This document shows positions 36,188 through 45,498 of a stretch of 61,351 bases of DNA, piece by piece. The notes beneath the pieces are model-generated. The model saw nothing but the letters and a program-made list of their open reading frames with translations, was not told the DNA's origin and did no database searches. Within the stretch, counting starts at the first letter, position 1. Each line of letters opens with the position of its first letter. The DNA is from Saprospiraceae bacterium (GTDB taxonomy: Bacteria > Bacteroidota > Bacteroidia > Chitinophagales > Saprospiraceae): assembly GCA_028282725.1 (NCBI GenBank), contig JANQHF010000076.1, forward strand, positions 1 through 61,351, given 5' to 3'. The position numbers and the translations under genes were made by a program.

Positions 36188-36342
36188 ATGTTGTATTTTT
36201 GCAGGGCGAATATAGCATATTGCTATGCATTCAAATCAATAACTGTTATTACCTGCCTATTGTTAACAGACCATTTTAGTTTAAGGTAATCTTAATAAAG
36301 ACTGGTTATAGTCGTTTTATCTACATTCAAAGAATTGACAAG

Positions 36343-39300
36343 TTGACGGACCCTTCGATCCTGCTACTCGTGCGTATTTCATGGCGTTTGCTTCTGCTGG
36401 TCACATCCGGAGCGATTCTGTCTGTCCAGCAAGGACACGGCCAGGCCCCCTTTGATCCTCAATGTAACATAACAAGTCTCAACGATTCTGTGATCAGGAT
36501 CAATGATTTTGATACGATCAGTCTGCGATTTTTGGTGACCGGGGCAAACCGCGGTAATATCGGTTCCAATTTTCAAGGAATCTGTGGGGTTGGCATCGAA
36601 TTCCGGCATAGTAATCTGAGTGACTTGAATATGACACTGACTTCTCCTAACGGAAATGAAGTCATCATCATCGGACCAGCTAATGGCAACGGCACTTTTC
36701 CCAATATTCTTCAAATACGACACGATCTCATATTCAGACCCAGACCGGTAAATGTAAACCCCCATCCTGTACTTTCGAATCCATGGGACAATAACAATCT
36801 TGATTGGGGGCAAAATGAATCGATTTACGATGGATCTTATTACCCCAATTTCGGAGACTTTCTCATGGACTATGTAGGAGACAATGTAAATGGCATATGG
36901 GAGTTGACCATCGTAGATCCTTTCCTGAATAATGAGGGAATTTTTGAATCGTTCGAGATGGAATTTTGTGATGACTCCGGCCTGCAATGCAACGCATGTG
37001 AAGCCGTGACGGGCACATTCAATTTTCAGGATACATTAAAGACTTGCCTGGGATTACAGGAAAATCTCAGAAATCACTATACTCCGGGCGATGCTGATCC
37101 CGCTTTATATGACGAAGAATTTTTTGTTTATGACCAGTCCGGAGCATTGGTCATGGCCGACCCAAACCCCGATTTGTCTTTCCTTGACGAAGGAATTTAT
37201 ACTGCCTATGCATTTAATATGCTATCTGTTCAATACGATACGGCCCGACTCGGCATCATACGCCAGGATCTGTTTTCATTACTCTCATCAGTCAGGAGTG
37301 CGGGCGGATTCCTGTGCATGGATATCAGCGAAGGAATTGTGATCGAAGTAAAGGACGCAGGTTCCATTTCAGTGGATGTTGCTGCCAGTCCATCTTCTTT
37401 CAATTGTGCAGCTGATACAGTTAAGCTGACCTATACAGCTCCATTTACAGCCCAGGATGTGAGGTGGTTTTTTGACGGCAATCCCATTCGGGAATTCGAC
37501 GGAATTACCCAGGTCACCATTACTTCCGAAGGTAGATATGATGTGGAAGTTACCAACGAGTTTGGATGTATCGTTGCGGGCAGCACGATCGTAACATCGG
37601 ATTTGATGCCACCTTCTGCCTCAATCTCCGCTCCTGTCATTACATGTTTAAATTCGGAGGTCACGGTTGACTATACAACGTCATCACTCATCCTGGAGAA
37701 TCACTGGATCCGCACAAGTACGGGAGATACCATTGGGTCAGCACCTAATGTAGTGCTTTCTGAACCAGGACAATATGAACTGGTACTCAAGGGTCTCAAC
37801 GAATGTACCTCCAATACGGGATTTGAAGTACAAAGTAATTCCGAATTCATACAGGTTAGCAATATCCCGAGCGGAGATATAATTCTGAATTGTATTGATA
37901 CAGACCTGATCGTCAGCCCGGATCGCGACGACTCCGAATTGCTGGAAGAATATTGGATTTATGGTGCAAATGACACGATTCGTGGTGCCAAGGACATCAC
38001 TATTACCGAAGCAAATTCATACCGCTATGTGGTCGTGGGAAATAACGGTTGTGTGAATAATACAACGAGATTTGATGTTTTTGTGGACACGTTAGCACCC
38101 ATGTATCAGACGTCATTCGACTCGATCACCTGCGTTGTATCCGAAGCTCAGATTGTTCTAACGAATTTGACAAATGCTTTCGTTGGTTGGAATGCACAGG
38201 GCATTGTGTCCCAATCCGATAGCTCAGTGTTGGTCAACCAGGAAGGAATTGTAAATTTCACCATAGTCGATACAACGAATGGTTGCTTTGCGTTGGATTC
38301 TGTACTCATTGTCAGAAATGAAACGACACCCGCCATCCTGCTGGGAGGAGACACGGAGATCACTTGCCAAAACCCGGAGGCACAGGTGAATGCTGATTTT
38401 GATGGGTCATTGATCGACCAATTTTTTTGGAGGAATCCTCGTGGGGACACCCTGACAGATCAAAGATTGGTCGTCGAACAAGCCGGCAACTATACCTTCG
38501 AAGCGACCGGGATCAATGGTTGTCCTTTCTCAGGCACCTGGACTGTAGAAGACCGTAAAGACGCACCTGCAATCGATTTGCCCGATGAAATAAAAGTGTC
38601 GTGTACGAATAGAGAAACGAATCTTAGTGTGACTGATCTAACGGGCATTGACCAGGTCCGGTGGGTTCTGGATTCGGATACCCTCATCGGTCCTGATTTG
38701 AATGTTGTCACCAATATACCTGCCATTGAGGCTCAGATCATTGGTATAAACGGGTGCCCCAACAGCAAGGTTATCGATATTGAATACGATACCATTGCAC
38801 CGGACTTCATTTTATTGTCAGATACGATCAATTGCTTTAATGACAGCGTAATTATCAGACCGAATATAGCCCTGGATCATCACATCTTTACCTGGGCTGG
38901 AGGTGCGGTTGATGGAAGCAATGCCCCGGAAGTCGCTGTAATGGCTTCGGGAGCTTATGCCCTCAATGTTTTCGATACACTGAATGGTTGTTTTGGTTTG
39001 GCACCGATCAATGTCGAAGAGGACTTTAGCACTCCAACATTTACTGTACTTTCCATGGATACGCTCACATGTAACAGAACGAGTGTTAGCATTTCCATCG
39101 ATACGGATGATGCCAACTCGGTCATATGGACTACGATGAACGGAAGGATCGTAGAGGATCCTACAATATTATCGGATATGAGTGGCTTTCACATCTACGA
39201 GGTTATCGGTACTAATGGATGTAGTCTAGTGGATTCGGTTGAATTGATCGCGGATATAGCTACACCCAGGGTACTTATTGAGGATACTTATGAATTGAGT

Positions 39301-40524
39301 TGTGATAATAACGAAGAAACTTTGATACCGAACATTCTGGATCCATTTACCTCTTTAGAGTGGTCTTTTAAAAATGGGAGGATTACTCAGAATATGAGCG
39401 AAGTGCTGGATGAAAAGAATGTGCTGGAATCATTGACGGTCACCGGGATCAACGGATGTCAAACCCGGGTGGATTTTACTGTCACCTTTGCAAACGATAT
39501 TCCTCTCGCCGTGATCAATACTGCGGATACTGTAGTTTGTGACGGAAATTCGATATTTATTGATACGGACCCGGTTGTCATCACTACTCATCAAATCACA
39601 TGGTTTGATGGCAACTTACCCATTTTGCAAAATAACACGAATGCCGAAGTCTTCAGGAGTGGCAACTATGTCCTCGAAGTTAGAGATACCAGCAGCGGAT
39701 GCTTTACCAATGATACGGTCTCGGTTGTCATAAGTCCTAACCCTTTCATCACAGTTGAATTTGATGCCATGGGTGAGTCATGCCTGGATGACGGACAGGG
39801 ATTTATCCAGGTGACACAAGTTGAGGGGGGTGTGGGAGATGTGCGTGTTTTGCTCGATGACCAGGTTATAGGTTTCGTACCGGTTGAACCGTTGACCGGA
39901 GGAACCTATCGACTTTCATTGACTGATAGCCTGCAATGTTCCATTGACACTTTGATTGAAATAAAGATGGGAGAGACCCTTTCCGTAGAATTGGGTGATG
40001 ACTTTGAGGTTGAAAGGGGAGACCCGGTTTTGTTGTTACCTGCATACAGCGGCGATCAGCCTGTGTCCGTTTTTTGGATCGCCAACGGAGACACGATATC
40101 TACTTCGATTGATTCGTTGAGTCTGACGGCTTCAGAAGACTTGATGATTGTGATCGTGGCTTCAACGCTGAATGGCTGCGTGGCCAGGGACAGTATAAAC
40201 ATTGAAGTCTTTGTTGATATCAACAAGGTTTCAGTCTATGTTCCAAATATCCTGAATTTGAACAGTCAACAGGGCAATGACAGGGTCGTGATTGAATTGG
40301 CCCCGGACATTGTAGAAATCACCGATTTCTCCATATTTGATCGCTGGGGTGAGCGCGTTGCATACTTGCCAAGAGTTAACAGTGGGGAAGTCGTCCTTGC
40401 CTGGGACGGCTCGTTGAACGGCTCACCAGTTACACCAGGGGTATATGTTTATTATTATGAAATGCAGACAATATATGATACCCGCAGACGCAAGGTCACA
40501 GGTGATATCACTGTAATCAGATAG
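36343..40524 (+). CDS. Giant secreted adhesin-like protein with tandem Ig-like modules and T9SS type B sorting domain
   Basis: The ~1390-residue protein has an N-terminal signal, then a proprotein-convertase-like P domain (about 60-220: GVGIEFRHSNLSDLNMTLTSPNG). About ten ~85-residue Ig-like modules follow, each opening with a C..T/S..V strand and ending around a (I/V)xGxNGC motif. The ~90-residue C-terminal gliding-motility-associated (type B) domain reads VPNILNLNSQQ…FDRWGERVA…GVYVYYYEM. The start is unusual: TTG at 36343, or GTG at 36370, which gives a normal signal peptide; there is no in-frame ATG. Probably surface-exposed and involved in attachment. Confidence 0.88.
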   Translation: MTDPSILLLVRISWRLLLLVTSGAILSVQQGHGQAPFDPQCNITSLNDSVIRINDFDTISLRFLVTGANRGNIGSNFQGICGVGIEFRHSNLSDLNMTLTSPNGNEVIIIGPANGNGTFPNILQIRHDLIFRPRPVNVNPHPVLSNPWDNNNLDWGQNESIYDGSYYPNFGDFLMDYVGDNVNGIWELTIVDPFLNNEGIFESFEMEFCDDSGLQCNACEAVTGTFNFQDTLKTCLGLQENLRNHYTPGDADPALYDEEFFVYDQSGALVMADPNPDLSFLDEGIYTAYAFNMLSVQYDTARLGIIRQDLFSLLSSVRSAGGFLCMDISEGIVIEVKDAGSISVDVAASPSSFNCAADTVKLTYTAPFTAQDVRWFFDGNPIREFDGITQVTITSEGRYDVEVTNEFGCIVAGSTIVTSDLMPPSASISAPVITCLNSEVTVDYTTSSLILENHWIRTSTGDTIGSAPNVVLSEPGQYELVLKGLNECTSNTGFEVQSNSEFIQVSNIPSGDIILNCIDTDLIVSPDRDDSELLEEYWIYGANDTIRGAKDITITEANSYRYVVVGNNGCVNNTTRFDVFVDTLAPMYQTSFDSITCVVSEAQIVLTNLTNAFVGWNAQGIVSQSDSSVLVNQEGIVNFTIVDTTNGCFALDSVLIVRNETTPAILLGGDTEITCQNPEAQVNADFDGSLIDQFFWRNPRGDTLTDQRLVVEQAGNYTFEATGINGCPFSGTWTVEDRKDAPAIDLPDEIKVSCTNRETNLSVTDLTGIDQVRWVLDSDTLIGPDLNVVTNIPAIEAQIIGINGCPNSKVIDIEYDTIAPDFILLSDTINCFNDSVIIRPNIALDHHIFTWAGGAVDGSNAPEVAVMASGAYALNVFDTLNGCFGLAPINVEEDFSTPTFTVLSMDTLTCNRTSVSISIDTDDANSVIWTTMNGRIVEDPTILSDMSGFHIYEVIGTNGCSLVDSVELIADIATPRVLIEDTYELSCDNNEETLIPNILDPFTSLEWSFKNGRITQNMSEVLDEKNVLESLTVTGINGCQTRVDFTVTFANDIPLAVINTADTVVCDGNSIFIDTDPVVITTHQITWFDGNLPILQNNTNAEVFRSGNYVLEVRDTSSGCFTNDTVSVVISPNPFITVEFDAMGESCLDDGQGFIQVTQVEGGVGDVRVLLDDQVIGFVPVEPLTGGTYRLSLTDSLQCSIDTLIEIKMGETLSVELGDDFEVERGDPVLLLPAYSGDQPVSVFWIANGDTISTSIDSLSLTASEDLMIVIVASTLNGCVARDSINIEVFVDINKVSVYVPNILNLNSQQGNDRVVIELAPDIVEITDFSIFDRWGERVAYLPRVNSGEVVLAWDGSLNGSPVTPGVYVYYYEMQTIYDTRRRKVTGDITVIR

Positions 40525-41287
40525 TATTATCAATCTGCTCTTTGGTTTGTTCCGATCGTTCGAATATAATCTGAAGCGCTTTTGAAACCATCTGTCCTCT
40601 GTTCAGATGTGAAGTATCCAATTCGATTGCATCATTTGCTCTTTTAAGCGGGCTATCTTCCCTGGTGCTATCGATGTGATCGCGGTTTTTCAAATTTTGG
40701 GCAACTTCGGAAATCGAAATATCGACACCCTTACTTACTAATTCATCAAATCTTCTTTGTGTCCGTACCTCATGACTTGCAGTCACAAACAGTTTAACGT
40801 CGGCGTCTGGAAATACGACCGTACCAATATCTCTTCCATCCATGATTACACTGTGGTCACCTGATAAAGATCTTTGTTGCATGACCAAAAACTTCCGGAC
40901 ACTGGATATAGCTGCTACATCACTTACGGTCTGGGATACCTCCATGCTTCTTATTTGCTTTTCAACATCTTCTCCATTCAGAATGGTCCTTGAATGTCCT
41001 TCGATTTGCTCAAAGTCGATGACAATCTCACAAAGGGCACAGTCAATAGCTTCCTGTTTTGTCACGTTCACCTGGTTTCTGAGAAAGTACAATGTAACGG
41101 CCCGATACATGGCACCGCTGTCGATATGAAGAAATTGGAGTATGGAAGACAAATCTTTGGCAAGGGTAGACTTTCCACTGGAGGAATGGCCGTCGATGGC
41201 AATGATAAGTGATTTCGACTTGAGCTGTTCTATTTTACCGGCCAGGAGATTGATAGCCAGCGATACACCTTGGGGTAATCCGTACAA
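40517..41287 (-). CDS. cmk: Cytidylate kinase
   Basis: This 256-residue enzyme phosphorylates (d)CMP to (d)CDP with ATP. It has P-loop GHSSSGKSTLA, the CMP kinase motif HIDSGAMYRAVTLYFL, VIMDGRDIGTVVFPDADVK and the RxxD-like RDHIDSTREDSPL near the C-terminus. An ~28-residue N-terminal extension precedes the P-loop. A shorter start is possible but no ATG gives a better one. It converges with the adhesin gene and the two overlap by 8 bases at their 3' ends. A DUF2795-type gene lies 4 bases upstream. Confidence 0.95.
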   Translation of the reverse strand: MYGLPQGVSLAINLLAGKIEQLKSKSLIIAIDGHSSSGKSTLAKDLSSILQFLHIDSGAMYRAVTLYFLRNQVNVTKQEAIDCALCEIVIDFEQIEGHSRTILNGEDVEKQIRSMEVSQTVSDVAAISSVRKFLVMQQRSLSGDHSVIMDGRDIGTVVFPDADVKLFVTASHEVRTQRRFDELVSKGVDISISEVAQNLKNRDHIDSTREDSPLKRANDAIELDTSHLNRGQMVSKALQIIFERSEQTKEQIDNTI

Positions 41288-41291
41288 CTAA

Positions 41292-41513
41292 TTAATACTC
41301 GTCTTCATTAAAAAGGAAGTCATCTTTTCTCGGATAGTCAGGCCATATCTCGAGAATGCTTTCATATAATTCTCCCTCATCCTCAATTTCCTGTAGATTT
41401 TCTATCACCTCCAGGGGAGATCCGGATCTTACAGCATAGTCGATCAATTCATCCCGGGTTGCCGGCCATGGTGCGTCTTCAAGATGATGTGCTAATTCAA
41501 GTGTCCAATACAT
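41292..41513 (-). CDS. DUF2795-type small acidic protein
   Basis: A 73-residue protein opening MYWTLELAHHLEDAPWPATRDELIDYA and ending DDFLFNEDEY. This is a widely conserved small acidic Bacteroidota family (DUF2795 type) whose role is not established. It is placed 4 bases before cmk on the same strand and is probably co-transcribed. Short but convincing from the strongly conserved ends. Confidence 0.88.
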   Translation of the reverse strand: MYWTLELAHHLEDAPWPATRDELIDYAVRSGSPLEVIENLQEIEDEGELYESILEIWPDYPRKDDFLFNEDEY

Positions 41514-41659
41514 TCAAAAAAGTCTTTTAAAATATAAACACTGCTTATACAATTTCAGAGCTACTGTTAGTTCCAGATATCTCTGAAAATTTCGGCAAAA
41601 GTATAATTTTTACCAACATCTCCAAATATTAGGAAAAATTTAATATGAACTTCATCTTC

Positions 41660-42727
41660 CTATAGGATGAGCATGGCATCTCCGTAGCTAAAAAACCGGT
41701 ACTTTTCTTTCACAGCCTGCTCATAAGCATCTATTATCAAATCAGTACCTGCAAATGCCGCTACCATGATTAACAGGCTCGACTTTGGCAGGTGAAAATT
41801 GGTGATCATGGAATTGGCAATATTAAACTCGTATTTGGGAAAGATAAATTTGTTGGTCCATCCCTCGGCAGCCTTGAGTTTACCTGTGGCAGATACGGCC
41901 GTTTCAATGGCTCTCATAACTGTAGTACCAACAGCACATACCTTCCTCCCTCCATGTTTGTCCGTGTTATTGACAATGTCCACGGTATCGTCGGTCACTC
42001 GAAAATACTCGGCATCCATTTTATGTTTGCTCAAGTCTTCAACATCGATGCTTCTGAAGGTTCCCAATCCAATATGCAGGGTCAACTCGGCAAAGTTGAT
42101 TCCTTTGATTTCCAACCTTTTCATCAACTCCTTGCTAAAATGTAAGCCCGCAGTCGGAGCAGCAACGGCTCCTGTTTCCTTTGCATAGATCGTCTGGAAT
42201 CTCTCCAGATCAATCTCTTCTGCTTCGCGGTCAATGTATTTCGGTAAAGGAGTGTGTCCCAATTCTTCCAGTATTTCTCCAAATTCCTCTTCTGTGCCAT
42301 CAAAATAGAATCGAATGGTTCGCCCCCTGCTGGTTGTATTATCGACAACCTCTGCCACCAATCTGTCATCACCGTCCTTATTTTTAAAGAACAACTTGTT
42401 TCCAACACGTATTTTACGCGCCGGATCCACAAGTACATCCCAAAGCTTATTTTCACTGTTCAACTCCCTCAACAGGAAGACCTCAATGTTTGCCTCGGTT
42501 TTTTCTTTAATTCCGTACATCCTCGCCGGGAACACTTTCGTATTGTTAAAAATGAAGGTGTCTCCGTCTTCGAAATAATCGATTACCTCCTTGAAAATCT
42601 TGTGCTCGATTTTGCCAGTATCTCTATGTACGACCATCAACCTTGATTCGTCCCTGTTTGGAGTGGGATACTTGGCAATCAGACCTTCAGGAAGATCATA
42701 ATTGAACTGTGATAACTTTGCTTTCAT
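41660..42727 (-). CDS. queA: S-adenosylmethionine:tRNA ribosyltransferase-isomerase
   Basis: A 355-residue QueA that transfers the ribosyl part of SAM to preQ1 in tRNA to form epoxyqueuosine. It has all conserved parts: [14 protein letters not shown] at the N-terminus, [26 protein letters not shown], and [15 protein letters not shown] at the C-terminus. Length is normal. A 146-base gap separates it from the small acidic gene downstream. No other queuosine gene is in the window. Confidence 0.96.
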   Translation of the reverse strand: MKAKLSQFNYDLPEGLIAKYPTPNRDESRLMVVHRDTGKIEHKIFKEVIDYFEDGDTFIFNNTKVFPARMYGIKEKTEANIEVFLLRELNSENKLWDVLVDPARKIRVGNKLFFKNKDGDDRLVAEVVDNTTSRGRTIRFYFDGTEEEFGEILEELGHTPLPKYIDREAEEIDLERFQTIYAKETGAVAAPTAGLHFSKELMKRLEIKGINFAELTLHIGLGTFRSIDVEDLSKHKMDAEYFRVTDDTVDIVNNTDKHGGRKVCAVGTTVMRAIETAVSATGKLKAAEGWTNKFIFPKYEFNIANSMITNFHLPKSSLLIMVAAFAGTDLIIDAYEQAVKEKYRFFSYGDAMLIL

Positions 42728-42970
42728 TAACTACCTCTCTTAAAAAACTGCGCAAAAATAGTACTTTTATTTTCCCAGGGATATTGATCTACAATTATTC
42801 GCGAATTCAATTTGACGAGACCCCTGAAATTGCTGATTCGATTTTATAGATGAAGTATTTTCATCTTTGTAGTAGTGATATAAATGATTTGTGGATAGAA
42901 AGGTTCCATTCATCTATTAACATTTTTTAATGCCCGGATTATCATAATCTTGGGATTATATACGTAGACT

Positions 42971-44230
42971 ATGATTTTTCTTAAAATCATCAGGGAGAGT
43001 TTTAGGATGGCAAGCCATCAATTGCTCAGCAACAAACTAAGAACCTTCCTTTCGTTGCTCGGTATTTCTATTGGGATCTTTTGTATCATTGCCGTACTCT
43101 CGGCTGTGGATTCCCTGGAAAAAAATATCCTGAATGGATTCTCCGAATTTGGCTCTGATGTCATTTATGTCGATAAACAGCCGTGGACGGAAGACCCCGG
43201 TGCCAACTTCTGGAAATATTTGAAAAGACCCGTACCTCACTTGAAGGATTATGAATCCATCAAGAAATATTCAAAGTTGACCGATAAGGTAGCCTATTGC
43301 TACTTTGCACCGGGAGGGACGATCAAGTACGAAAACAATAGCCTGGAAGGTGCATTTGTCATGGGATCTACTCCTGAGTATCCGGACATACAAGGGATAG
43401 AAATCGCAGATGGACGCATTTTCTCAAAATATGAATATGAGTCCGCCACAGATGTAGTGGTCATTGGTAATAATATAAAAGTCGAATTATTCGGAGAAAT
43501 AAACCCTATAGGAAGGGATATCAGGATGTTGGGAAGAAAGTTCAAGGTGATCGGTGTCATCAAGGAGGAAGGAGATAATCCTTTCAATTTCATGCAATTT
43601 GATGAAGTACTTTGGATGGGTTTGAACAGTATGAAAAAATACTATAAAGTAGGGCGCCCCTTCGGCAATTCCGATGGCGGACAACTCCTGGCTGTAAAAG
43701 TTCGTGAGCCCTATACACTTGCGGAATTAAAGGATGAGCTCACCGGGATCATACGTTCCAGCAGAAGGCTCAGACCACAGGAAGATGAAAATTTTGCCTT
43801 GAATGAAGTATCCATGTTGGCCGATGTCATTGCACCGGTGATGTCCAGTATGAACGTTGCCGGTTTTATCATCGGCATCTTTTCATTGATTGTGGGAATG
43901 ATTAGTGTGGCGAATATCATGTTCGTTTCGGTGAAGGAACGCACAAATATCATCGGTGTAAAAAAGGCCCTCGGCGCCCGTCAATTTTTTGTATTGATGG
44001 AATTCCTCGTGGAAGCCATCTTCCTCTGTCTTCTTGGTGGAGCCATCGGCTTAATCTTCGTCTTCGGTTTGATGAAAGGCGTCTCGATGGCCCTACCATT
44101 CGATATGTGGCTGTCTAATGGAAACTTACTGATCGGAGTCATCGTTTCTATCATCGTTGGTGTGATTTCCGGGGTGATTCCGGCGTGGGTAGCCAGTAAA
44201 TTGGACCCGGTAGTAGCGATGAGGGGCTGA
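42971..44230 (+). CDS. MacB-like ABC transporter permease
   Basis: A 419-residue permease of the MacB/FtsX superfamily: helix 1 at about 20-45 (LRTFLSLLGISIGIFCIIAVLSAVDSLE), a large periplasmic MacB core (about 50-285), then three helices at about 290-415 (ISVANIMFVSVKERTNIIGVKKALGA, the typical cytoplasmic loop). MacB proteins drive export of lipoproteins, peptides or drugs with a separate ATPase; none is next to this gene. The start at 42971 (ATGATTTTTC) gives a short basic N-terminus. Confidence 0.9.
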   Translation: MIFLKIIRESFRMASHQLLSNKLRTFLSLLGISIGIFCIIAVLSAVDSLEKNILNGFSEFGSDVIYVDKQPWTEDPGANFWKYLKRPVPHLKDYESIKKYSKLTDKVAYCYFAPGGTIKYENNSLEGAFVMGSTPEYPDIQGIEIADGRIFSKYEYESATDVVVIGNNIKVELFGEINPIGRDIRMLGRKFKVIGVIKEEGDNPFNFMQFDEVLWMGLNSMKKYYKVGRPFGNSDGGQLLAVKVREPYTLAELKDELTGIIRSSRRLRPQEDENFALNEVSMLADVIAPVMSSMNVAGFIIGIFSLIVGMISVANIMFVSVKERTNIIGVKKALGARQFFVLMEFLVEAIFLCLLGGAIGLIFVFGLMKGVSMALPFDMWLSNGNLLIGVIVSIIVGVISGVIPAWVASKLDPVVAMRG

Positions 44231-44271
44231 TGCTTTCATTAACAGTTTCTTGATGAGGTAATGTCCTATAG

Positions 44272-44562
44272 CTATCTCAGGATCAAGGCCATAAATATTT
44301 CTAGCCGGAGTTTGAAAGCTCTTTGAAATGGGCTGTAATTTGCTGTAACTCCAGGTTGAAATTTCAGGCCAGATACGGTTGTTGATTTCATATAGATCTC
44401 TACGGTGGGAGCAATAAGAAGGGACGCGAATTCAGTCTGGCTCCAGTCATATTCATCTTTTGCAGGTATGTAGGCATCAACCAGGTCATTCTTATAATAT
44501 CTCAGGAGTACCCTAGAATTATCAAAGACTATTCCTGATCGATAAGACTTTGATTTTCTCAC
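44272..44562 (-). CDS. Possible small protein, no recognised family
   Basis: A 96-residue open frame, 23 bases downstream of the OmpA gene on the same strand; only the gap between OmpA and the convergent MacB-like gene would otherwise remain (355 bases). It has no signal peptide and its composition (hydrophobic/charged mix, ARYY-like LLRYYKNDLVDAYIP) is protein-like, but I recognise no family. It may instead be non-coding. Listed with low confidence because it fits the operon position. Confidence 0.3.
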   Translation of the reverse strand: MRKSKSYRSGIVFDNSRVLLRYYKNDLVDAYIPAKDEYDWSQTEFASLLIAPTVEIYMKSTTVSGLKFQPGVTANYSPFQRAFKLRLEIFMALILR

Positions 44563-44585
44563 CTTTCTAGACCGGTCTGAATCTC

Positions 44586-45344
44586 TTACCCGACCACTTC
44601 AGGAGCTTCCAACAAATCAAAAAACTGCCCCAATCTTGGCGTTAATATAATCTCTGTTCTTCTGTTCCTGCTTCTTCCGGTCACGGAATCATTCTCACTG
44701 CGGGGTTGATAGGAAGACCTCCCCGCTGCCGTTAACCGGGACGGATCTACACCATATTCATATTGAAGAACCCTTGTCACCGATGTAGCCCTCAATACCG
44801 AAAGATCCCAGTTGTCCCGGAATTGGTCATTGTTGATCGGGACATCATCCGTGTGCCCCTCAATGAGCACATTTACTTCGTCGTGGTCATTGATTACGGA
44901 GGCTACTTTCTGGAGGATGACATTTGCTTTTCGCGATATCCTGGCACTGGCGCTTTGGAAAAGTAATTCATCGGCAATGCTCACATATACTGCACTGCCT
45001 CGGACCTCGATCTGTATATCTTCATCATTTACATCTATCAAAGAACGCTTGAGATTGTTGACGAGGGCAAAATTGATTGAATCCTTCTCATGAATTTTAT
45101 CCGTGAGTTCCCTGATAAATTCACCTTGCTGATTCATTGATTCAAGCGATTCCTGGATGCTCTTTGCATCCGATTGATTAATCACTGACATCTCCTGCAA
45201 TCGATCCAAAAGGCTGGAATTAGAACTTTGTGTGTGATCGAGCTGGGTCTGGAGCTGTTCTACCTGGTCTTCCAGAAGCCGTACCTTTTCATTGTTACAA
45301 GAAATGAGTACAAGACCGATAAGGATCAAAAAGATTCTGTTCAT
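44586..45344 (-). CDS. OmpA family lipoprotein with coiled coil
   Basis: A 252-residue protein: lipobox leader ending VLISC (Cys16), a coiled-coil (about 18-95) and a C-terminal OmpA/MotB peptidoglycan-binding domain (about 115-235; LIEGHTDDVPIN, WDLSVLRATSV, GRSSYQPRSEN, NRRTEIIL). It is probably anchored in the outer membrane and binds diaminopimelate in the wall. The coiled coil likely oligomerises it. The gene starts 155 bases before acs, in the opposite direction, so the gap holds promoters for both. Confidence 0.9.
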   Translation of the reverse strand: MNRIFLILIGLVLISCNNEKVRLLEDQVEQLQTQLDHTQSSNSSLLDRLQEMSVINQSDAKSIQESLESMNQQGEFIRELTDKIHEKDSINFALVNNLKRSLIDVNDEDIQIEVRGSAVYVSIADELLFQSASARISRKANVILQKVASVINDHDEVNVLIEGHTDDVPINNDQFRDNWDLSVLRATSVTRVLQYEYGVDPSRLTAAGRSSYQPRSENDSVTGRSRNRRTEIILTPRLGQFFDLLEAPEVVG

Positions 45345-45498
45345 GATACGTGGATTATTGCTTCAAGTATAACGCAAGAAGGAAGGTGTTCTATCTATGG
45401 TTTACCCTTAAGTCTCCGGAAAAGGGCATTTAAGTCTGATCATCTTTTGACTCTATAGAATAATCTTCTATTTTTCCGCTGAACACAATGAAATCAGT

